A stretch of 64,000 bases of DNA from Geovibrio thiophilus (GCF_004087915.1 NZ_CP035108.1:1178001-1242000), one strand, 5' to 3'; shown: positions 16,536-25,494, counted from the first letter of the stretch. Notes: generated by a model from the letters alone, not told the origin. Program-made: numbers and translations.

Positions 16536-17228
16536 CTATTCGGTTTCTTCGGCATCCTCTGCCATTCCGCCGAGAGTTTTAGAGAAAATACTCATCAGTG
16601 AATCCTTGATGGAATCGTTGGAAAAGAGCATCGCGACGCCCGCTCCGATCAGCATTCCTTTCACAAAGTCGCTTCCTGACGCATCCGCAATTTTCCCTAC
16701 AGCGGAAAGATGCGGATTTTCCTTGATCATGTCCCCGAACTTGCCGAACAGCATACCGAAGGGATCATCTCCGTGGTGCTCCTGATGATTCCCGTGATGC
16801 GCTTCGTGCGGCATCTGGGGCATATAGCCGTAAGGCTGCTGCGGCATGTATCCGTATGGCGGCGGGGGCGGCGGCATATACCCGTAAGGCATCTGCGGCA
16901 TGTACCCGTACGGCGGCTGAGGCGGCATATAGCCGTATCCGTATGGCGGCGGAGGGGGAGGGGGCATATAGCCGTACGGCTGCTGCTGAAAGCCGTATTC
17001 AGGCATGCCTGTGAACTCTTCTCCGTTTGGTGCGTATCCGTAGGGTATTTCCGTTTGATCTCCGGCGGGCGTCTGTTCGCCGCCTGATTGTTTCTCCGAT
17101 GCTCTGAAGGCATTCTGAGGAGTTTCTTCTTTAGCCTGTTCATTTCCCGATGCAGAGTTTTTCTGCGGTTTATCGGTGCAGCTTTCTTCCTGAACGGGAT
17201 TTTCCGCGTCAGCGGCTTTTTTTCCCAT
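16536..17228 (-). CDS. PYGYM-repeat, proline/tyrosine-rich membrane-tail protein
   Basis: 230 residues. A polar N-terminus (1-70) leads into a low-complexity region with repeated PYGYM/PYGYGYM units separated by poly-Pro or PQ (about 75-145), a His-rich patch (HEAHHGNHQEHHG) that could bind metal, and a C-terminal FVKGMLIGAGVAMLFSN hydrophobic segment with an acidic end. The C-terminus is related to that of the 15777-16100 product. Start set at 17228, where AAGGAGG is six bases upstream; the longer in-frame start at 17288 lies inside the HMA gene. Low-complexity Tyr/Pro sequence often drives condensation or scaffolding (inference). Confidence 0.7.
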   Translation of the reverse strand: MGKKAADAENPVQEESCTDKPQKNSASGNEQAKEETPQNAFRASEKQSGGEQTPAGDQTEIPYGYAPNGEEFTGMPEYGFQQQPYGYMPPPPPPPYGYGYMPPQPPYGYMPQMPYGYMPPPPPPYGYMPQQPYGYMPQMPHEAHHGNHQEHHGDDPFGMLFGKFGDMIKENPHLSAVGKIADASGSDFVKGMLIGAGVAMLFSNDSIKDSLMSIFSKTLGGMAEDAEETE

Positions 17229-17239
17229 GTACTGCCTCC

Positions 17240-17545
17240 TTAACTTTGCATGTAGGTGTCCTCGTAGCGTTTGAGTATCTCCCTGCATGCTTCAGTATCT
17301 TTTGTAGTTATAAGCTTTTCAAATGTTGTCGGATCTATTATGTTCGGGTCGTAGCGTATTACAACGGAGCGCGCCATTATGTTCACCCTTGTGTCGAGCA
17401 CACCGGGGAGGCTGCTGCTTATTTGTTCGAGTTTTTTGCTCACGGGATCCTTCACCACGGAAGGGTCAACCTTGAGCCTTATCCTGCCTTCCACATGGTG
17501 GGCAACTGTGACGTATTTCTTTGCCGCGATTAAATCTTCGAGCAT
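17240..17545 (-). CDS. Small stand-alone HMA2-like protein
   Basis: 101 residues with a ferredoxin-like alpha-beta fold expected. AHHVEGRIRLKVDP at residues 15-28 matches the N-terminal domains of both ATPases in this operon (H-x-x-x-GRIRLK). SSSLPGVLDTRVNIMARSVVIRYDP supplies the second half. It lacks the CxxC copper site of classical HMA domains, so metal binding would use other ligands or none. Its first 16 bases overlap the end of the upstream ATPase gene. Likely a soluble partner of the pumps. Confidence 0.75.
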   Translation of the reverse strand: MLEDLIAAKKYVTVAHHVEGRIRLKVDPSVVKDPVSKKLEQISSSLPGVLDTRVNIMARSVVIRYDPNIIDPTTFEKLITTKDTEACREILKRYEDTYMQS

Positions 17546-19749
17546 TTTTCCCCATCCTCTGTTAATTCAGCTGCTTCCGTTTCCACAACGGAGAGAGGCT
17601 GCATTTCGTATTTTAAAAGTCTGGAAGAATTAGCCAGAACACCCGCTGTGTGGGCTATGTGCAGAAGCCCCGCCATCACCGGAGGCAGAAGCCCCGCCGC
17701 GCCGAGGAACGCCCCAGCTACGTTTGAGCCTGTTGCCAGCATAAAGTTCTGGTGTATTACTTCCTTTGTCTTTCTGCTGAGTTTTCTTAAGTAGAGTATT
17801 TTTTCAAGGTCATCATCCACAAGGGCTATGTCCGCCGCTTCCACTGCAACGTCAGACCCGGCGGCGCCCATGGCTATGCCCAGATCCGCCTTTGCCAGCG
17901 CCAGTACATCGTTTATGCCGTCGCCTATCATGGTGACTTTATGGTACTGCTGAATCTCAGCCACTATGTCCGCCTTCTGCTCAGGCAGAACGGAGTAATG
18001 GCATTTGTTGAAACCGAGCCTGTCCGCCATTGCCTGTGCGGAGTATTTTTCATCTCCGGTAACAAGGATGAACTCCTTCACCCCTTCCTCACGGAGACCT
18101 TTTATCACGGCTTCCACATTCTCCTTCTGTTTGTTTTCAACAGTGAGAATGCCTATCACCTTGCCGTCTTCCGCCACATATATGACGCTTAAGCCGAGCT
18201 TTTCCGCCTCATCCCGCGCTTTTGCGAGCTTGGTGATGCTTATGCCGTATTTGTTCATCAGCTTGGCGTTGCCGATGAAGATCTCCCTGCCCATGGATTC
18301 GGCGCGCACGCCCATTCCGAGGATAGTTTCGCATACGGCGTGGGTGCTTTCCGTGCTGCACATTTCCCTTGCCTTGTCACGTATGGCGACGGCTACGGGG
18401 TGTCTGTTGTGGAGCTCTGCGGTGTAGGCCGAATATATTACGTCGTACTCCGATTTTCCCTTGATCGGGATAATGGAGATTACCTTCGGTTCGTCTGTGG
18501 TTATTGTGCCTGTTTTGTCGAAGCAGAAGGACTCCTGAGAACCCGCTTCCTCAAGGTATCTTCCGCCTTTTATCAGTATGCCCCTTGAAGCGGCGTTTGA
18601 TATGGCAGCGCTCACTGCGGATGATGCGGCAAGTACTGTGGCGCAGGGGCACGTCATCACAAGGAGGACGGAGAACGCCCTGTAAAAACTGCGTGTGACA
18701 AGGTATGTGCCCAGAGTCATCCAGAAGCCTGTGTTTACAAGCTTTCTCGCCAGTCTGTCCGCTTCGAGTTCTATGGGAGCCTTGTTTCCGAGGGAGTCCT
18801 CAACGAGGCAGAGTATTCTTGAAAGGTAAGTGGCATCCCCTACATGGCTTGCCTGAACATATATAAGTCCGTTCTGCACATAGGTTCCGGCGAATACCTG
18901 TTCGCCTTCAAAGCGGTGCACAAGCTCGCTGCGTCCGTTTATGGAGGCTTCGTTTATTGCCGCCTCACCGCAGGTGATCAGCCCGTCCACGGAGATTTTC
19001 TCGCCTGTGTGGATAACGACTGTATCCCCCACCAGTATATCTTCCACAGGGATTTCTATCTCGTTTCCGTCTCTGTAAACGAAGGCGGTTTTAGAAGTGA
19101 CATCAAGTATGCTTTTTATTGCCTTTCGGGATTTCTCGGTAACATAACCGTTCAGCAGGTCGCTTCCCGTATTTACCCAGAGGATTTCAAGGGCGGTAAG
19201 GGCTTCGCCGGCTATGGCTGCGGACGCAACGCCAGCGCCGAGGAAGCTGTTCAGGGATATTTTGCCAGTTTTGCCGAAGTCGCTCACAGCTTTTGCTATG
19301 AGAGGAACGGAGAACGCCGCTGCGATGAGCCCAAGGGGGCTGAACAGTGACTGAGTTACCGCCAGCCGGAATATTTTGGTGCGTATGAATACACCGCCGA
19401 GAACAGCGGAAAGAATGCCGAACTCCGTGGCGGTCGTATCCGCTTTCGGGCGCTCGCTCCTTACGCATACGCAGCCTTGTCTTTTGCATGCAGGGGCGTT
19501 AATCTCAGAGCGGAGAAGGGGCTTGGTTTCGGTTATGGCTTTAATAAGGTCGGAGGGCAGAACAGCGGTACAGTCATAATTTATAACTATATTGCCGCCT
19601 ATGTGGCTGCATCTCGCACCGCTTACTCCTTGGAGCTTGAGCAGGGATTCCTCCACTGCCGCAGCTAAGGAAGGAGAGCCGGTCATTTCTTTATATTTAA
19701 GGCGGATTCGCCCTTTGAGAGAGTGTTTAATCGTTATCAATTTAGCCAC
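17530..19749 (-). CDS. P-type metal ATPase with CPC motif and HMA2-like N-terminus
   Basis: 739 residues. N-terminal HMA2-like domain (HSLKGRIRLKYKE), then a Cys-rich linker (ACKRQGCVCV), membrane helices, actuator domain (NGRSELVHR replaces the usual TGES), CPCATVLA metal site near residue 366, DKTGTIT phosphorylation site near 410, GDGINDVLALA hinge, and a last helix HIAHTAGVLANSSRLL. The TGES-equivalent being GRSE is odd: Glu is kept but Thr-Gly are not. Start is either GTG 19749 or TTG 19740; AGGTGG at 19747-19752 favours TTG 19740. First gene of the eight-gene operon. Confidence 0.85.
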   Translation of the reverse strand: MAKLITIKHSLKGRIRLKYKEMTGSPSLAAAVEESLLKLQGVSGARCSHIGGNIVINYDCTAVLPSDLIKAITETKPLLRSEINAPACKRQGCVCVRSERPKADTTATEFGILSAVLGGVFIRTKIFRLAVTQSLFSPLGLIAAAFSVPLIAKAVSDFGKTGKISLNSFLGAGVASAAIAGEALTALEILWVNTGSDLLNGYVTEKSRKAIKSILDVTSKTAFVYRDGNEIEIPVEDILVGDTVVIHTGEKISVDGLITCGEAAINEASINGRSELVHRFEGEQVFAGTYVQNGLIYVQASHVGDATYLSRILCLVEDSLGNKAPIELEADRLARKLVNTGFWMTLGTYLVTRSFYRAFSVLLVMTCPCATVLAASSAVSAAISNAASRGILIKGGRYLEEAGSQESFCFDKTGTITTDEPKVISIIPIKGKSEYDVIYSAYTAELHNRHPVAVAIRDKAREMCSTESTHAVCETILGMGVRAESMGREIFIGNAKLMNKYGISITKLAKARDEAEKLGLSVIYVAEDGKVIGILTVENKQKENVEAVIKGLREEGVKEFILVTGDEKYSAQAMADRLGFNKCHYSVLPEQKADIVAEIQQYHKVTMIGDGINDVLALAKADLGIAMGAAGSDVAVEAADIALVDDDLEKILYLRKLSRKTKEVIHQNFMLATGSNVAGAFLGAAGLLPPVMAGLLHIAHTAGVLANSSRLLKYEMQPLSVVETEAAELTEDGEKCSKI

Positions 19750-19797
19750 CTAAAACTTTATTAAAAATATGGTTAACAAAGTTAGTTTCTATCTAAT

Positions 19798-19830
19798 CAT
19801 ATATCCTATTTGAGATGATTTTCAAGTCAA
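19798..19830 (-). promoter_or_regulatory. Candidate promoter of the metal-ATPase operon
   Basis: On the minus strand, TTGAAA (19825-19820) and TATATG (19803-19798) are 16 bp apart in an AT-rich gap of 136 bp after dus. The overlapping TGAAAATCAT resembles one half of a Fur box (TGATAATCAT), but the other half is poor. A second -35-like TTGACT lies at 19830-19825. Iron control is plausible but not shown. Confidence 0.4.
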
Positions 19831-19885
19831 AATGTTAAAAAATGTCAGATAAATTAAGGGAGTATTGTGCGGAGGTTCGTAACTG

Positions 19886-20872
19886 TCAGAGAACCGGGAT
19901 ATTTTCAAAATATCTGTCAATGAGTTCTGTGGTCTCTGTCATAGTTTTTGTTGTGTAGATTTCAGTTCTGAATACTGAGGATTCCGGAAGACCTTTCGTG
20001 AACCAGACAGCATATTTTTTTATCGCGTCCGAGTAATATTTTTCCTCTCTGTAGAGTGCCTCATAACGGATCATTCTGTAAATGAGCGAGTGTATCTCCC
20101 GGGGCGTGAGGAAGCCGTCCGGGTCCTTGCCCTCTGAAAGCGCCTTGAAAATCCACGGAGCCTTCATCATTCCCCGCCCGATCATTACGCCCGCCGCTCC
20201 GGTTTCTCTCATCCTGCGGCAGGATTCCGTGTCGGCAACATTTCCGTTGCCGATGACCGGTATAGGGCTTCTCTTCACTGCGTCAGCGATCATGGCGTAG
20301 TCGACTTCGCCTGAAAACATCTCTGATTTGGTGCGTCCGTGCAGGCTTACGGCGTCTATGCCTTCACCTGCGGCTATTTCGAGCACTTCCGGATAGTTTA
20401 TGCTGCCTCTGTCCCAGCCGAGGCGGATTTTGACCGTCAGCGGCTTGTCAGTGGCTTTTCTGGCAGCTTTGATTATCTCCCTGATTTTAACCGTGTCCTT
20501 GAGCAGAGCGGCACCGCTGCCGCTTTTCAGCACTTTTTTTACGGGACAGCCCATGTTTATGTCGTAAAAGTCAGCATTCGAGTGTTCGTCGCAGATCTTG
20601 ATGGCGTCATGGATCGATTCCGGTCTGGAACCGAAAAGCTGGAGGGCGTAAGGATTGTCCCTTTCCGTGAGGCGGACATATTCCAGAGTTTTTTTCCCGC
20701 CCCTGATCAGCCCCTCAACAGAGACCATCTCCGAAAAAATTATTCCGTCAAAAAAATCACGTACGGCAAGACGGAACGGAGGCGTGCTGACGCCTGCCAT
20801 GGGAGCGGCGACAAATACATTTTTCTTAAGGCTTTCTGTGATTATGTTATCCGATTTCCGGCTGAGTGTCAT
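19886..20872 (-). CDS. dus: tRNA-dihydrouridine synthase, DusB type
   Basis: 328 residues. FMN-dependent TIM barrel reducing uridines in the tRNA D-loop. Motifs: APMAGVSTPPFR at the start of the barrel, INMGCPVKKVLKSGSGAALL with the catalytic Cys, KIRLGWD, SLHGRTKSEMFSG, NGNVADTESC and GVMIGRGMMKAPWIF. Start set at 20872, where AAGGAA lies upstream; this leaves a 26-base overlap with tsaD. A longer frame to 20929 would only add residues read from tsaD. Which Dus subtype is a guess from length and motif spelling. Confidence 0.92.
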   Translation of the reverse strand: MTLSRKSDNIITESLKKNVFVAAPMAGVSTPPFRLAVRDFFDGIIFSEMVSVEGLIRGGKKTLEYVRLTERDNPYALQLFGSRPESIHDAIKICDEHSNADFYDINMGCPVKKVLKSGSGAALLKDTVKIREIIKAARKATDKPLTVKIRLGWDRGSINYPEVLEIAAGEGIDAVSLHGRTKSEMFSGEVDYAMIADAVKRSPIPVIGNGNVADTESCRRMRETGAAGVMIGRGMMKAPWIFKALSEGKDPDGFLTPREIHSLIYRMIRYEALYREEKYYSDAIKKYAVWFTKGLPESSVFRTEIYTTKTMTETTELIDRYFENIPVL

Positions 20873-21830
20873 AAGCTGTTCCTTCGAGGGAGAAAAACCT
20901 GCGCCTGCTGTAGAACCTGCTTGCGGCATAGGCGATCATATCACCGTTGTCCGTGCAGAGGCGGAACGAGGGAAAGTAGACATGCTCCCCTTTTTTGCAG
21001 GAGTTTCTGAAGGTTTCCCTTATGTAGCCGTTGCACGCGACGCCGCCGGATACGACTACATTATGTCTTTTCAGCCTGCGGGCGATGCGCATGGTTTTGA
21101 GAACCAGTGTTTCCGCAGCTGTCCTCTGGAACGAGGCGGCAAGGTCTTCTTTTGTATATATGCCTTTGTTGAGGCTGTTCAGCACGGCGGTTTTCAGACC
21201 GGAGAAGCTGAAGTTATCTTCCTTTTTCATCGCCAGCGGCAGAGGCACGGCGTCTCCTCTGCCTGATTTTGCCAGCTTTTCGATAGCGGGACCGCCCGGA
21301 TAGCCGAGGTCAAGCATTTTGGCTACCTTGTCAAAGCTTTCTCCCGCCGCGTCATCCACGGTTTTTGCCACAAGTCGGAAGTTCAGCGCCGCGTCCACAT
21401 CATAAATATGAGTGTGTCCGCCGCTGATTATCAGGGCGAGGTATGGAGGCTTAAGCTCCTTATGCTCAAGCTCAGCGGCGAGAATATGCGCTGAGAGGTG
21501 GTTCACAGGCATGACGGGTATTTTAAGACCGTAGCCGAGCCCCTTCGCGAAGCCCACGCCGACAAAAAGCGCGCCTATAAGTCCGGGGGCGTTGGTTACG
21601 CCTATCACGTCAAGATCTGACGGACGTATCGAAGCGTCCGCAAGGCATTTTTCATAAAGCGGCTCCAGCTTGAGTATGTGGTTTCTGGAGGCGACCTCCG
21701 GCACTACCCCGCCGAAAAGGTTGTGTATGTCCGCCTGAGACGCCGTATGGGTGGAGAGAACCCCTTCGGCGGTATCAAGCACCGCCATTGAGGTTTCATC
21801 GCATGAGGTTTCTATCCCTAAAAAAAGCAA
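20847..21830 (-). CDS. tsaD: tRNA N6-adenosine threonylcarbamoyltransferase TsaD
   Basis: 327 residues, the usual length. ASKHA-fold enzyme that places the threonylcarbamoyl group on A37 of ANN-decoding tRNAs. Begins LFLGIETSCDETS, has the metal-binding HLSAHILAA and ISGGHTHIY, and VSGGVACNGYIRE near the end. It uses a TTG start at 21830 with GGAA upstream; the ATG at 21837 is out of frame. It is co-directional with and 19 bp after the polysaccharide-deacetylase gene. No TsaB or TsaE gene is visible here. Confidence 0.95.
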   Translation of the reverse strand: MLFLGIETSCDETSMAVLDTAEGVLSTHTASQADIHNLFGGVVPEVASRNHILKLEPLYEKCLADASIRPSDLDVIGVTNAPGLIGALFVGVGFAKGLGYGLKIPVMPVNHLSAHILAAELEHKELKPPYLALIISGGHTHIYDVDAALNFRLVAKTVDDAAGESFDKVAKMLDLGYPGGPAIEKLAKSGRGDAVPLPLAMKKEDNFSFSGLKTAVLNSLNKGIYTKEDLAASFQRTAAETLVLKTMRIARRLKRHNVVVSGGVACNGYIRETFRNSCKKGEHVYFPSFRLCTDNGDMIAYAASRFYSRRRFFSLEGTAYDTQPEIG

Positions 21831-21849
21831 AAAGCATTCCTTGTCAGTG

Positions 21850-23076
21850 TTATTTCCTGTGTGTCAGTTCCTTGACGGAAACTATGCGGACGCCCGCTTT
21901 CTCAACATCCGCAAGATGTTTTTCCAGAACGCTTATAGTTTCTTCCCGCAGGTGACCTATCATGATCAGGCTGCCGTTCTTTTTCGCCAGTTCGACCCCT
22001 TCCATGATTTTTTTTCTGATATATGTTTCATTGTTTTCATTGTCAATGAATTTTCTGTTCTGTCCGCAGTTCATGCCCTGCTTAAGGCAGACATCGTAAG
22101 CCACGGACTTGCCCGAGGTGTAGCTGTCAATGTAGGTGTCCGTATGCTTCTTCATGAAGCCTAGAACCTGCTCCATCTTGGTGCTGCTTTCGGTGAAGGC
22201 GGAGCCCATGTGGTTGTTGAAGCCGTCCAGTCTGCCTATCTGTTTAACGTTGTTGTCCGCCTGAGCCTCTATTATACTGGGCGGCATATTCAGGAGAACA
22301 GCGCCTTTGCCGGGGTCAGTGTCGGGGTATGACAGGGGTTCCATGGGAAAATGAAGGAACACTGTTTTCCCGCCCGCACGGGCTATCTCCGCTGTTTCGG
22401 AGTCATGGGGAAGATAGGGGAGTATGGCGAATGTTACGGGGTACTTGATCGCTGCAAGCCTTTTCGCCAGAGGCACACTGTATCCGCAGTCGTCAATCAG
22501 AAGCGCCAGCTTCGGGGCGTTTGCAGGGAGAACGACAGGCTTGTCCTTATCTTTGGGTTTTTCCGTTTTTTCAACGGGGAATATCAGTATGATGCTGCCG
22601 TTTTCCCCGGATGCGCTGAGGTTGTCGCTGAGGACTGTTTTAAACCCCATATCCTCAAGCATGGGCTGAAGCTCGTCCGTGAGTTCGTTCTTTTTGTCTT
22701 CGGGCAGGCTGATGATGTATGTGATAACGGGAACGCTGCCGTCATCCATTTTGCGTGATTTTATTGCATCGCTGCTTATTCCGAGGTTGAACATCACAAG
22801 CTTGAGAGCCTTGTCCGCTTCTTCGACAGTGGCAGATTCGTTATCTTTCGTCACTACCTCTTCCTGAACGGAGGAGAGGGGCGTTTTTACCTCTTTTTTC
22901 TCAGCGAGTTCACCTTTGCCTGCTGCCTTCATGCCGAGGAAAATTCCCAGAAGAAGAACTAAAACGGCGGCAAGAATGCCGCCCAGAATATATAGCTGTT
23001 TTGAAGAGGCGGTTTTACCCGCCCCTGTTGTTCTGCGCTTTCTCGGCGTCCCTGCCGGTTTTTTTCTTTCAGCCAT
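21850..23076 (-). CDS. Divergent polysaccharide deacetylase (YibQ family), membrane-anchored
   Basis: 408 residues. Basic N-terminus, one membrane helix (LYILGGILAAVLVLLLGIFL), a linker, then the divergent deacetylase domain. Its motifs are LALLIDDCGYS, FAILPYLPHD, VFLHFPMEP, NNHMGSAFTE and DSYTSGKS. This arrangement is common after ctpA and envC in many Gram-negatives, where it is thought to act in the periplasm on envelope glycans. It overlaps ctpA by eight bases, so it belongs to the ftsEX-envC-ctpA string. Confidence 0.88.
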   Translation of the reverse strand: MAERKKPAGTPRKRRTTGAGKTASSKQLYILGGILAAVLVLLLGIFLGMKAAGKGELAEKKEVKTPLSSVQEEVVTKDNESATVEEADKALKLVMFNLGISSDAIKSRKMDDGSVPVITYIISLPEDKKNELTDELQPMLEDMGFKTVLSDNLSASGENGSIILIFPVEKTEKPKDKDKPVVLPANAPKLALLIDDCGYSVPLAKRLAAIKYPVTFAILPYLPHDSETAEIARAGGKTVFLHFPMEPLSYPDTDPGKGAVLLNMPPSIIEAQADNNVKQIGRLDGFNNHMGSAFTESSTKMEQVLGFMKKHTDTYIDSYTSGKSVAYDVCLKQGMNCGQNRKFIDNENNETYIRKKIMEGVELAKKNGSLIMIGHLREETISVLEKHLADVEKAGVRIVSVKELTHRK

Positions 23077-24307
23077 TTTTAATCATTTCCCTCAGTTTTT
23101 CCACAGCGGCCTTAAGCTGCTCATCTCTCTGCATGTCGATCACGGGCTTGCTTATATCCGCCGCGAGTTTATCTATCTCATCCTGAGTGAGGGTAACGTT
23201 GTCCGAAACATCCTCAACAGCGAGATCCGGCTCTATACCCTTGTCATGGATCATTCTGCCTTTCGGCGTGTAGTATTTCGCCGTGGTAAGCTTAACCGCC
23301 GAACCGTCCCTGAGAGGTATTATCGACTGAACAGATGCTTTTCCGTAGGTTTTTTTACCGACAAGAATACCTCTTTTATAGTCCTGTATAGCCCCTGCGA
23401 GGATTTCCGACGCTGATGCCGAACCTTCGTTAACAAGGAGCACAAGGGGGGTTTTTTCCTCTCTGAGGGTAAACGTGGAGGATTTGAAGTGCTGATCCTT
23501 GCCTGTTCTGTCCTTGGTGTAGACAACCTCCTTGCCGGAGGGGAGGAATATGCTTGAGACATTGATGGCCTCTGTGAGAAGTCCGCCGGGATTGTTGCGC
23601 AGGTCGACTATTATGCCTTTATATTTGTTTTTTCTGAGCTGCTCAATGGCGGCTTTGATTTCGCCGGATACATCCTCTTTGAACTGTGTCACCCTGATGT
23701 AGGCAACGTCTTTTCCGATCATGTCGGATTTGACAGCCTTGACCTTGATTATTGCCCTTGTGAGGGTCACGTCAAAAGGCTTCGGCACATTGTCTCTGTG
23801 GATGGTTATCGCTATGTTTGTTCCGGGCTTGCCCCTGAGCTTGTTCACAGCGTCTTCAAGCGACAGACCTGTTGTGGAGTTGTCTTCAATCTTGATGATC
23901 CTGTCGCCGGATTTGAGTCCGGCTCTGAATGCGGGGGTGTCCTCAATGGGGGCTATTACGGTGAGGATGTTGTCCCTCATGCCGATGGTTATGCCCAGTC
24001 CGCCGAACTCGCCCTTGGTCTCCACCTGAAAGTCCTTGTACTCTTTTTCGGTGAAGTATGTGGAGTGGGGATCGAGCCCCTGAAGCATTCCCTTTATGGC
24101 GCCGTCCACAAGTGTTTTGTTCTCCACAGGCTCAACATAGTTTCTCTCTATCAGATACATAACTTCCGTAAACGAATCCAGATTCTCGTATCTGCTGGAT
24201 TTTGCGGAAGCTGTGCCGCTTTCCCTGATGAAGATTCCCGAAGCTGCCAGAAAAATAAGAAGGGCTGACGCTGCGAGAACCGGTAAAAGTTTCTTTTTAA
24301 AGTTCAT
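23069..24307 (-). CDS. ctpA: C-terminal processing protease, S41 family (CtpA)
   Basis: 412 residues. N-terminal signal or anchor (PVLAASALLIFLAASGIFI), PDZ domain (GGLGITIGMRDNILTV to KLRGKPG), and S41 catalytic core with VDLRNNPGGLL, the Ser in NEGSASASEILAGA and the Lys in VGKKTYGKASVQ. It cleaves periplasmic proteins near their C-termini, for example peptidoglycan hydrolases. AGGAGAT precedes the ATG. It lies five bases after envC, consistent with a shared role in septal wall processing. Confidence 0.93.
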   Translation of the reverse strand: MNFKKKLLPVLAASALLIFLAASGIFIRESGTASAKSSRYENLDSFTEVMYLIERNYVEPVENKTLVDGAIKGMLQGLDPHSTYFTEKEYKDFQVETKGEFGGLGITIGMRDNILTVIAPIEDTPAFRAGLKSGDRIIKIEDNSTTGLSLEDAVNKLRGKPGTNIAITIHRDNVPKPFDVTLTRAIIKVKAVKSDMIGKDVAYIRVTQFKEDVSGEIKAAIEQLRKNKYKGIIVDLRNNPGGLLTEAINVSSIFLPSGKEVVYTKDRTGKDQHFKSSTFTLREEKTPLVLLVNEGSASASEILAGAIQDYKRGILVGKKTYGKASVQSIIPLRDGSAVKLTTAKYYTPKGRMIHDKGIEPDLAVEDVSDNVTLTQDEIDKLAADISKPVIDMQRDEQLKAAVEKLREMIKNG

Positions 24308-24312
24308 ACTGT

Positions 24313-25494
24313 TTATCTCCTAACGGGTTTAAGCCACTCAGAAGGATTAAGGGCTTCGTTATGCTTACGTATTTCAAAGTAAAGATAGGGCGTTTCAGGC
24401 TGCTGGTCAACAGCTACGGAGCCTATTGCCTGTCCTGCGGCCACATTTCCGCCTGTCTGCACGCTGACTCTGCTCATATTGGCGTACAGAGTGTAGTAGG
24501 CGCCCGGGTGTCCGACAATGACCAGATTTCCGAACCCTCTTATGTTATCCACATATTTTACCGTTCCCTCGAAGACAGCCCGTACATCGCCGTGCTTTGA
24601 CGGGCTTATTTTTATTCCTTTATTCTGGATTGTGCCCTGAAAGCCTTCAACCCTCTTGGGACCGAAAAATTCGACTATCTCTCCTTCCAGAGGCCAGTCC
24701 ATTTTACCCTTGAGCCTTCCGAACAGGGTAGAATCTCCTTCTTCGGTCTTTTCTTTTTTTCTGTTTTCCTCAAGCTGAGTGCGGATTCTGTCCATCTTTT
24801 TTTCAAAATCCTGCTGTTTTCTGCTGAGAATTTTTATATATTCCCTTTTGCTTTCCTTGTCCTGTTCCATGACAGCGACAAGCTGGTTAAGTTTTGTCTT
24901 TTCTATGTTGTATTCATCTACAAGACGCTGCTTCATGCGGAGAAGATGCTGAATATCGCGGGATTTATCCTCTTTTTCAGTCTTAATCTCCTCCAGACGG
25001 GCGGATTTCGCCGCTATTTCATCCGCTTTTTTCATGAGGATCGTGTTTATTGTCTCCACAATCTCCATGTTTTTTATGGTGTCTCTTGATTCCTTGGTAA
25101 ACAGCAGAAGCTTGATGTTCACGTACTCTATGTTGTCAATCAGGTAGATGTTGCTGGTCTCCACCGAGTCTTTTATCCTTGCTATTTCGCTGTTCAGCGA
25201 GCCTGTTTCCTTTTCGAGCGTCTGAACATCTCTTCTCAGCTTTGCCGATTCTCCGGTGAGCTCCGAAATCATTTTCCCCTGAACGTCAAGGGTTTCATTG
25301 AGGTTATCCACTTTGAGGGCAACGGTTTTTTTAGTATTGTCTATTTTGTCTATCTGCCTGCGTTCCTCATCCAGCCGTTTTTTTATGTCGGTCAGGTAGC
25401 TTCTGGTTTCCTTGAGCCTGTCTTCGTAGTAGTCCGCTGAGGCGTAAGCGGCAGACAGCAGCAGAAAGCAGGCGGCGGCAGCTTTAAGATTCAT
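24313..25494 (-). CDS. envC: EnvC-like murein hydrolase activator (coiled coil plus degenerate LytM domain)
   Basis: 393 residues. Signal peptide (1-20), two long coiled coils (about 25-250), then a LytM/M23 domain with GIKISPSKHGDVRAVFEG, GFGNLVIVGHPG and YLYFEIRKHNEALNPSEWL. The usual zinc ligands are missing (YFEIR in place of HFEIR, LYANM in place of YAH), as in EnvC, which activates amidases rather than cutting peptidoglycan. It overlaps ftsX by 11 bases; FtsEX binding to the EnvC coiled coil is the known control mechanism. Confidence 0.9.
   Translation of the reverse strand: MNLKAAAACFLLLSAAYASADYYEDRLKETRSYLTDIKKRLDEERRQIDKIDNTKKTVALKVDNLNETLDVQGKMISELTGESAKLRRDVQTLEKETGSLNSEIARIKDSVETSNIYLIDNIEYVNIKLLLFTKESRDTIKNMEIVETINTILMKKADEIAAKSARLEEIKTEKEDKSRDIQHLLRMKQRLVDEYNIEKTKLNQLVAVMEQDKESKREYIKILSRKQQDFEKKMDRIRTQLEENRKKEKTEEGDSTLFGRLKGKMDWPLEGEIVEFFGPKRVEGFQGTIQNKGIKISPSKHGDVRAVFEGTVKYVDNIRGFGNLVIVGHPGAYYTLYANMSRVSVQTGGNVAAGQAIGSVAVDQQPETPYLYFEIRKHNEALNPSEWLKPVRR

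Noticed and set aside
19811-19825. Fur box for the metal-ATPase operon
   Set aside because: Only one half resembles the consensus; the second half matches at about three of seven positions, so I do not call it a site.
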